Assembly: GCA_019914945.1 (NCBI GenBank) | Contig: CM034103.1 | Span: 7,502,001 to 7,566,000 of the forward strand | Length of the DNA: 64,000 bases | Direction of reading: 5' to 3' | DNA from: Typha latifolia | Lineage: Eukaryota > Streptophyta > Magnoliopsida > Poales > Typhaceae | Position numbers and translations under genes: made by a program | Notes under the pieces: model-generated | Databases searched by the model: none | What the model saw: only the letters and a program-made list of their open reading frames with translations | What the model was told of the DNA's origin: nothing | In this document: positions 58,001 to 64,000 of the stretch, piece by piece | Numbering within the stretch: the first letter of the stretch is position 1 | How the letters are laid out: each line of letters starts with the position of its first letter

Positions 58001-61000
58001 TATTTATGAATATTTAAAAATTTGAATGCTTACAAATTTTAAATTTCTACAGGGTATTTTCTTAATCCAAGATTTCAATTCTCTAAAAATATCAATAATG
58101 ATAGTGAAGTCTTGTTGAGGGTTAGAAAGGTAATCAGCAAGCTTGAGCCCGATATTCATAAACAAATCTTGTGCGATAAAGAAGTGAGTTATGATTCAAT
58201 TAAATAATTTTATTATTATTTGTTTCAAGTTTTAACTTTCAATATAATCAATAAGCTAATAATATATTTCTGATTTCAGATGGAGAGATATAGATTGAGA
58301 ACTAGGCAATTCAGTACTGTTAAAGTTGCTGCAGCTATATCTCATAACACTCCAGCTGAATGGTGGTCAATTTATGGATGGGAGGAGGCACCAAATTTGA
58401 CACCAATAGCAAAGAAGATTTTAAGTCAAACTGTCTTCATCACAGTGTGAAAGAAATTGGACTACTTTTTCCTTAATCCACACAAAAACACGCAACCGAT
58501 TGACAATGGAAAGATTGAAGTTAATTTTTTATCATTATAATATGAGATTGAAGGAGAGAAATTTAAGAAGAAAGGCAGAAAATGAACAACTGATTGATTT
58601 AAATCATGTTTTTGATGAAGAAGACCCCTTGACTTCATGGATCAGAGAAATAGAGGACAGGTTATTAAATGACAGAGATAACCCATGATTAGATGAAATA
58701 TTGGGAGAGACCACGACGAGGGAAGAGGCTGGTACGAGTCATTCAGCAGCGAGAGATAGTATACCTACTAGTACTAGTCATAGTCCTGATGAAACATATG
58801 GTGGTGAGATCGTTCCATCTACATTTGTTGAGGAAAGTCAAGGAGGCATAAGGAGTGAAGACAGAGAAACTAAGGATATATATACATATCAGCGATGTCG
58901 TCATGAGATGCATTTTGGTTCCTATGATTATAGTACATCGAGTATTTATTGTTTGGAGCCATCACAAGATCCATATGCTAGTTATTATCCTTAGTATTAT
59001 CAGGCACAAGATCCAAATGCTGGTTATTATCATCCTCAAACGCAAGTCACACAACAAGATCCATACAATATGACTAGTATGATGGAATCACTTTTTGGAG
59101 CATTAGGTCCCAGACATCAATATTTACAAACTTATGGTGATTATGATGATGAAGACTATAGAAATTTACGAGAACCAACTCGGTATTCAACAAAATTTTA
59201 AATTTTGAGTAAGTTAATACATTTTTTTTAAGTTTTTAGACTTCATATGTGAGTAATTTTTGTTTTCTTATTTTTTTTCATTTTTTCTAAATTTTTCTGC
59301 ATTTTTAAATAATATTTAGAATTTTATATAATTAAAAAATAGTCTGATCTGATACGAACGGCCGATACGTATCGTTTTTCTGGACGGTCGATACCGATCC
59401 CGATCCCGATACTGGGAACCTTGGTATATACATCCTCAATTTCTCTGTCTTTAATCCTTATGCCTCTTTAACTTTTCTCAACAAATGTAGATGGGACGAT
59501 CTCACTACTAGGTGTATCATCAGGATTATGACTAGTACTGATAAGTATACTATCTCTCGCTGCTAAATGACTCGTACCAGCCTCCTCGTCGTGGTCTCCC
59601 CCAATATCTCATCTAACCATGGGTTATCTCTGTCATCTAATTACCTATCCTCTATTTCTCTGATCTATGAAGTTAAAGAGTCTTCTTCATCAAAAACATG
59701 ATTTAAATCAATCAGTTGTTCATTTTCTATCTTTCTTCTTAAATTTATCTCCCTCAATTTCATACTATAATGACAAAAAACTAACTTCTCTAATCTTTTT
59801 ATTATCAATCGGTTGCATGTTTTTGTGTAAATTAAGAAAATTTTAGTTCAAATTTTTTCACACTATGAAAAAAACACAGTTTGACTTAAAATCTTGTTTG
59901 CTATTGGCGTCAAATTTGGTGCCTCCTATCCATAAATTGACCACCATTCAGCTAGAGTGTTATGAGATATAGCTGCAGCAAATTTAGCAGTACTAAATTG
60001 CCCAGCTCTCAATCTATATCTCTCCATCTGAAATCAAAAATATATTATTGCATACTGATTATATTGAAAGTTAAAACTTAAAACAAATAATAATAAAATT
60101 ATTTAATTAAATCATAACTCACTTCTTTATCGCAAAATATTTGTTTATGAATATCGGGCTCAAGCCTGCTAATTACCTTCCTAGCTCACAATAAGACTTC
60201 ACTATCATTATTGACATTTGTAGAGAATTGAAATCTTAGATTAAAAAAATACCCTATAAAATTTTAAAATTTATAACCATTCAAATTTTTAAATATTCAT
60301 AAATAAAAGTAAATTAGTAAATTAAAACTTAAAACTTAAAAGCATGCCTACCAGCAGCGTGTATATCTCTATGTAGTTGTCTGTTCCATCTAAAATTAAT
60401 CATCTTCCACCACTTCCTATAACTTTGGCCCACATTTTTTTTTATTGATTCTTTTGCTATGTTCATTGCCTCATATAACAAACCTATCTCAGACTTGTCA
60501 TCACTGTCTATAAATCGTAATGCTTTGACAAGAGGCCCAAATACTGTGATGTAAACATCCGCATAATATTATCTTTGTAGCATATGATGCTCTCCAAGGC
60601 TAAAAAATGAGTGACAAATCTAATGACGCCGGGTCTGATGATCTCCCTATCACTAGTTATCTGCCTAAGTAAATTAAGAACCCAACCATGGTTATATATA
60701 AAATTTGTCAACCTCTAACCTTCATGTATCACCATGTCAATTTCAGGCTCTTTTATAATATCCCTTAATATTAGATCAATACAATGTACAGTACATGCCG
60801 TCCAATATAAATGAGGTTTTTTTATCATAAGTAAATTTTCAGCAGCTTTATAATTTGCCCTATTATCAGTAACCACTTGGACTACTCTTTTTCTACCGAT
60901 TTCTTGTACCACCTCATCCATCAACTAACAAATATGATCTGCATTTTTAAAATAAGCAATAGCATCCACAGACTTCAAAATTATTGTCCCTATGCCCGAG

Positions 61001-64000
61001 TACACTAAGAAAATTATATTTCTTCTATTTTGTGTACTCCACCCATCACATATTAGTGTACAACCAAATTCATCCCAATACCATTTAAATGTCTCAATGT
61101 AAGTACGAAGTTCATCTACCTCTGAATCAAGATATTTAATAGCAATATCATTTGAACTAGAAGGCGGAACACCAGGCTCTACTAATTGTATAGCATCCAC
61201 CATAGTGTGATAATAAGGATTATCGATTACATTGAAAGGAATATGGTTGTAATAGAAAAATTTAGAGATAGCCCTACCAATATATTTGTTTGCATTTTTA
61301 ATTCCTTTGAGAACTGTCTTGATGGAAGTCTATTTATAACCTCTTTTTTTTCTTAAGATATGTATCCAATGGTTCAATATTTCCACTCTGCTGTTACACC
61401 AGGAGTCTTAGGAGTAGAACTGCTACCCCCATATTCTCTCTCCCTGTAACTAATCTAGATCTCTGAAAGTTACCACCAATGCTTCTTTTTATCTCTTCAT
61501 CTCTTCTATGTATATTTCTGCTCTCTTTCATTGCCCTCCTCATCCTCCCCACTCTGTTCACTGCTATCATCATCAATGTATACAGGATTATGCATCAATT
61601 CTTTATGAACTATTGACTTTCTCTGTTGTGTAGATTGTTTATCCTTTTTTTTGTAATTAGATGAGCCAACATCTACTTTCTAACTTCCAAGGACACTTGA
61701 GTGGAAGCTGCTACATTTTCTTGCCTTCTAGCTAAATGTTCTTTCAAATGGCTGATACCACCACTCACTTCATTTCCACATTACATTTAATACGTTTTTT
61801 ATCTTGCCCAATAGTGCTACAATGTTGCCACCCAATGTCGGTATCATATGACTTCTCTTTTGGAGTCATTGATATTTTAACTCTGTAACTAAAAAACATA
61901 AACAAAAATTAAAATAAAATATAAAATAATTTAAAATTTATGAAAATAAAAGTATAAAACCCTCTCAATTTTTTTCCTATTTTTTTTTACTTCCTTTCAG
62001 TTTCCACCCCTCAGCCTCTTAAGTTCTCAGCAGTAGCAGGTGCTGCTATTGCTCAGGTGCTACTGCTGAGCAACAGCAGTGGTGCGCAGCAGCAGCACCC
62101 TGCTACTGGTGCTGCTACTGGTGCAGCTGCTGCATCACCACAGCAGCAGGTGTGTAATTAAAAAAAATAAGAAAGAAAGAAATTAGAAACTAAAGAAAAA
62201 AACTCACCCGAGGTCGCCGGAGGTCGAGGTCATCAGATCTTCATCGGAGAACGTCGCCGTAGGTCGAGGTCACCGGAGATCTACTTAGTCGCCAGTGAGA
62301 AAGAGAGAAAGAAAGAAAAGAGAGAAAGAGAGAAAGAAAGAAAAGAAAAAAGAGAAAGAGAGAAAGAAAGAAAAGAAAAAAGAGCGAGAGAGAGAAAAGG
62401 GAGAAAGAGAGGTGGGTGAGTGGGGGGACATCGGATCCTTTCCATTTGAAGATCTTAGGAAAAAGCTAGATAGCTAATCATCATTATCATTACATAATGA
62501 TGATCCTTATAATTAAGGTTCGAAAACTCGAGATTGGGATAAGCCATCTAAAAAAACTATACATATTGGTCGTCTAGATCGGATCAAACTATTTGTTAAT
62601 TACATAAAATTCTAAATATTATTTTAAAATATAAGTAAATTTCTAAAAATTTAGAAAAAATGACAAGATATTAGAGAGAGAATGGAAGAACCAAAAACAA
62701 AAAAACAAAAAAAAATCTGTCGCAGTGAAAAAGAGAGAGAATGGAATAATCAAAAAGAAAAATATTTTGCTGAAATGAATAAGAAGAGAGAAAAAGAGAC
62801 TGAGCGAGAGAGTGTAGAAGAACCAAAAATATAAAAAATCTGCCGCATTGAAGAAGAAGACAGGAGAGTGGAAGAACCAAAAAGATAAAAAAAAAGATAT
62901 GCTACAGTGATGAAGAAAAAGAGAGTTGAAGAACCGAAAAAAGGATCAGCCACAGTGAAGAATAAAAAGGAGGGGAGAGAGAGAGAGTGGAAGAACCGAA
63001 AATAAATAAAAAATTGTCGCAGTGAAAAGAGAGGAAAAATATAAAAAAAAACTGTGTTGTCATAAATTTTGTCGCTGGAGTTGAATCTGCGCCGCCGAAG
63101 TTTGCTAGAGCTAGATCTCTACATCGAGAAGCAATGGCTATGGTACAAACAAAAAGATAGAGAAAAAGTGAGAGAGAAAGGAGGAAGAACACGAAAATGG
63201 GGGCATCAATTAAAGTCCCCGAGGGTTGCATCTGGGTCAAATATGTTCCCTGTCAACCAGAACCAGCCGATCCCAATCTAAATCTGAATTGGGATCGACC
63301 AATTTTTCGATCCATGCTTATAATCCCATGCCAAGAAAGGTTCCCAGAAAATAAAAATGAATCCTTACTACATCCATTAAATTTCCTTTTTGTTTAAATA
63401 AAATAGATACAAATAATAGTTGACAAATATAGGTATTTGCTAATGGATACATTAAGATGAACAAATTGAGATGTCCAAGTATTTATGTTGCAAAATCCAT
63501 TCAACAAAAGAAGAATTCGACAAGATGGGCCAGGACAGAAGAAGAGTGCTTTGCAACTTCCAAAATAATTCCACAACAAAATTATGCACTGGATAGTAAA
63601 GAGAAAATATTCTGATTCAATAAATGAAATAGAATGAGACCCTAAAATTCTTGATTCTCAGTGAGACTTAAAAAAACAAAAATAGGAAATCCTTATAGAA
63701 AAAATTCATGATCCATTGAAGATGCTAATATGATGGCAGAAGGTCTTGGCAGTATAGTAATAATAGCGGTACAACATTTAGATGTATTATAACGGAGGCA
63801 CATATCTAAGTAAACAAGAAAATGTAATATAAATAACAATTTAGTTCTTGGGATAGATAATAGCAAACTTACCCTCTCTTTGGTTGGGATGTTGAAATGA
63901 GAAGAAGAGACTCATTGATGTCCTTAATCATCTCATCAGCAATAGGAAGCCCGTACTCAGCCATTGACCTCACTGAACAAATTGAATCCTCTATATCTTC
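45133..64000 (-). CDS. 3' part of an unidentified host gene with a 17.9-kb transposon-filled intron
   Basis: Three minus-strand exons fit together: 63873-64000 (continues beyond the window, ends phase 2 at GAGAGG|GTAAGT), 45900-45937 (38 nt) and 45133-45542 (stop at 45133). The joins make Gly codons and leave one open frame of 191 residues. It begins [20 protein letters not shown], has [12 protein letters not shown] in the small exon, and ends [18 protein letters not shown] after a Ser/Pro/Thr-rich region. I do not recognise the family. Soluble composition, no membrane helix. The 45938-63872 intron holds a chromovirus and several hAT elements. That these exons form one gene is inferred from phase and the absence of other genes between them. 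Confidence 0.5.
45900..45937 (-). CDS. 38-nt exon of the unidentified minus-strand gene
   Basis: Acceptor ACTGATAG, donor GATCCTG|GTCATC. Takes one base to complete a Gly codon and passes one base on, as both neighbouring exons require. Codes [12 protein letters not shown]. Its shortness makes it the weakest link of the model. Confidence 0.4.
46412..49711 (+). pseudogene. 5'-truncated chromovirus (Ty3/gypsy) pol with chromodomain
   Basis: In order on the plus strand: protease end ([16 protein letters not shown]), RT ([33 protein letters not shown], stop, [39 protein letters not shown]), RNase H ([20 protein letters not shown], stops, [12 protein letters not shown]), integrase zinc finger ([28 protein letters not shown]) and a disrupted core, then a chromodomain near 49440-49560 ([17 protein letters not shown]). 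The chromodomain tethers integration to particular chromatin. Stops and frameshifts are scattered throughout and gag, 5' LTR and primer site are gone. It lies inside the long intron of the minus-strand gene. Confidence 0.85.
49680..49947 (+). repeat. Probable 3' LTR of the chromovirus
   Basis: Begins TGATGATCCC, overlapping the last codons of pol, and ends TTTTGCATCA. TATATATAG at about 49782 would be its core promoter. No second copy exists in the window to confirm the boundaries. Confidence 0.4.
49948..50610. repeat. Probable LTR fragment, minus-oriented
   Basis: Contains ACTCCACATATTTATAGAGG, then CTAACCC and a leader-like purine-rich stretch in the order seen in the LTR at 1214-2007, but too diverged to delimit. 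No gene. Confidence 0.3.
51564..51606. other. Perfect 16-bp inverted repeat with 11-nt loop
   Basis: AAGCTGAGAGAGAGTC at 51564-51579 pairs exactly with GACTCTCTCTCAGCTT at 51591-51606. It lies in the hAT leader region, upstream of the transposase. Function unknown. Confidence 0.85.
52844..54795 (+). pseudogene. hAT transposase (RICESLEEPER-like), one frameshift
   Basis: First frame 52844-53518 has the BED-type zinc-finger region ([10 protein letters not shown]...[10 protein letters not shown]) and the start of the catalytic domain ([20 protein letters not shown]). A one-base loss near 53500-53506 moves to the frame that continues to 54795: [53 protein letters not shown] motif ([15 protein letters not shown]) and the C-terminal dimerisation domain hATC (LLSWWK...[20 protein letters not shown]). 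The catalytic fold is RNase H-like. In the BED finger the second Cys is Tyr. Apart from these two changes the protein is complete, so decay is recent. Confidence 0.88.
55739..59423 (+). mobile_element. hAT element of the CAAGGTTCCCAG family, full-length ends
   Basis: Termini CAAGGTTCCCAG (55739) and CTGGGAACCTTG (ending 59423) are perfect inverted repeats, with CGATCCCGA-rich subterminal regions. It contains a CT-rich leader, a 5' UTR intron acceptor (ATTGCAG at about 56293) and a decayed transposase. The 8-bp flanks (CCGAAAAC and GTATATAC) do not match, so the original target duplication was lost by rearrangement. The right end abuts an inverted copy of its own interior. It is the longest member of the family that left derivatives at 10621, 18001 and about 62516. 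Confidence 0.85.
56307..59201 (+). pseudogene. hAT transposase (BED/DUF659/hATC type), broken after the catalytic core
   Basis: Start ATG 56307 ([16 protein letters not shown]). An N-terminal BED finger ([20 protein letters not shown]) has its first Cys changed to Tyr. DUF659, the RNase H-like half, follows ([72 protein letters not shown]). The first frame stops at 57743. Later pieces hold the rest: [17 protein letters not shown] (about 58060), the [15 protein letters not shown] stretch (about 58345), and an acidic Tyr-rich tail ending RYSTKF at 59201. Introns may account for some of the breaks, but stops at about 58449, 58686 and 58992 indicate loss of function. Confidence 0.82.
60508..61870 (-). 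pseudogene. hAT transposase remnant of the inverted copy
   Basis: Blocks in order: [12 protein letters not shown] (about 61550), [19 protein letters not shown] and [18 protein letters not shown] (61203-60925), [20 protein letters not shown] with [10 protein letters not shown] (60924-60715), then [16 protein letters not shown] (60711-60508). Frames are separated by stops; the catalytic fold is recognisable but not intact. Relative to the plus copy, several Gly and Glu residues are changed (for example DNEANY to DNRANY). Confidence 0.78.
62030..62155. repeat. CAG/CTG-rich low-complexity block
   Basis: A run of GCTGCT, CAGCAG and GGTGCTGCTACT words, strongly triplet-like and partly self-complementary, in the leader region of the inverted hAT copy. 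Shorter CAG/CTG blocks occur at equivalent places in the copies at 10621 and 18001. Confidence 0.7.
62516..63340 (-). mobile_element. Deletion derivative of the CAAGGTTCCCAG hAT family (decayed)
   Basis: Begins AAGGTTCGAAAACTCGAGAT, then TAAAATTCTAAATATTATTT as in the reversed 3' end of the family; the interior is GA-rich and without transposase. The right part (CCAGCCGATCCCAATC...GGGATCGACC) resembles the reversed 5' subterminal repeats. Exact right end and target duplication not found. Confidence 0.5.
63341..63872. other. Intronic region next to the window-edge exon
   Basis: AT-rich, no recognised element. It lies directly downstream (minus strand) of the exon donor at 63872. A short minus-strand open stretch at about 63540-63600 is not convincing as an exon. 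Confidence 0.35.
63873..64000 (-). CDS. Exon of the unidentified minus-strand gene (window edge)
   Basis: Minus strand, open from the window edge to a consensus donor (GTAAGTTTGC at 63872). It codes [20 protein letters not shown], then [17 protein letters not shown] and SQPKR, an amphipathic, mostly helical stretch. Protein-like composition and the strong donor mark it as a real exon. Confidence 0.65.

Larger units (their letters stand above)
59424..62430 (-). mobile_element. Inverted, truncated second copy of the same hAT
   Basis: Minus strand. Position 59424 corresponds to position 58885 of the plus copy; the match then runs through the transposase to the leader (CCGGCGACGT words near 62210, GA-rich tract 62295-62410) and ends near 62430 at a GGGGGACATC word. 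Both terminal repeats are missing. Minus-strand coding blocks 60925-61203, 60715-60924 and 60508-60711 carry DUF659 motifs equal to those of the plus copy with many substitutions. It forms the second arm of a large inverted repeat with 55739-59423. Confidence 0.85.

Noticed and set aside
55731..59431. 8-bp target duplication for the hAT at 55739-59423
   Set aside because: Flanks CCGAAAAC and GTATATAC do not match; the ends are real but the duplication is lost.
63394..63579. Possible further exon of the minus-strand gene
   Set aside because: No frame there joins the window-edge exon with good splice sites, whereas the 45900 exon fits in phase.
1..64000. CRISPR arrays, operons, bacterial or organellar genes, tRNA or rRNA genes
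   Set aside because: None seen. The repeats are transposon-derived, and TGGTATCAGAGC words are retrotransposon primer sites, not tRNA genes.

Overview
This window is nuclear DNA from a flowering plant. It has split genes with GT-AG introns, plant-type TATA boxes, and dense layers of Ty3/gypsy LTR retrotransposons, an L1-like LINE and hAT DNA transposons. I could not fix the species. A monocot is my impression only.

Host genes. (1) The clear gene is on the + strand, 4870-21249. It has eleven exons that join in frame to give 823 residues. The product is a membrane-protein-of-ER-body-like (MEB-like) protein: a charged N-terminus, a Cys-rich exon, a split four-Cys zinc-ribbon-like motif and a C-terminal five-helix VIT1/CCC1-type membrane domain. 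Introns 4 and 10 are swollen by transposons. (2) On the - strand I join three exons (63873-64000 and beyond the window, 45900-45937, 45133-45542) into the 3' end of one unidentified gene. Its splice phases agree across a 17.9 kb intron that consists almost wholly of transposons. (3) A broken PPR-repeat fragment lies at about 3366-3599 on the - strand.

Mobile DNA, left to right. A gypsy gag remnant and its LTR occupy 1-2007 (-). A hAT element with a second hAT inside it sits in intron 4 (10000-11476, inner 10621-11374), and a 499-bp hAT derivative in intron 10 (18001-18499). A hAT-like element lies at 22530-23738. An old gypsy element with LTRs of one family (24581-31178) is interrupted by a young, complete-ended but gutted relative (26121-30680). 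A 3.46 kb segment at 32731-36190 is bounded by 14-bp inverted repeats. An L1-type LINE with a twin-priming (5'-inverted) layout spans 36870-44709 and is itself interrupted by two solo LTRs with perfect 5-bp duplications (38938-39972 and 40446-43293). A 5'-truncated chromovirus lies at 46412-49947, a hAT with a nearly complete transposase at 50611-55738, and a second hAT family forms an inverted pair at 55739-59423 (+) and 59424-62430 (-).

The most unusual structures are these: an LTR family whose end has taken up 0, 1 or 2 copies of a unit containing the primer-binding site; the hAT inverted pair, which would fold into a hairpin of about 2.5-3 kb; the twin-primed LINE; and the MEB-like gene whose exons 2-9 are all phase 1-1 and divisible by three.
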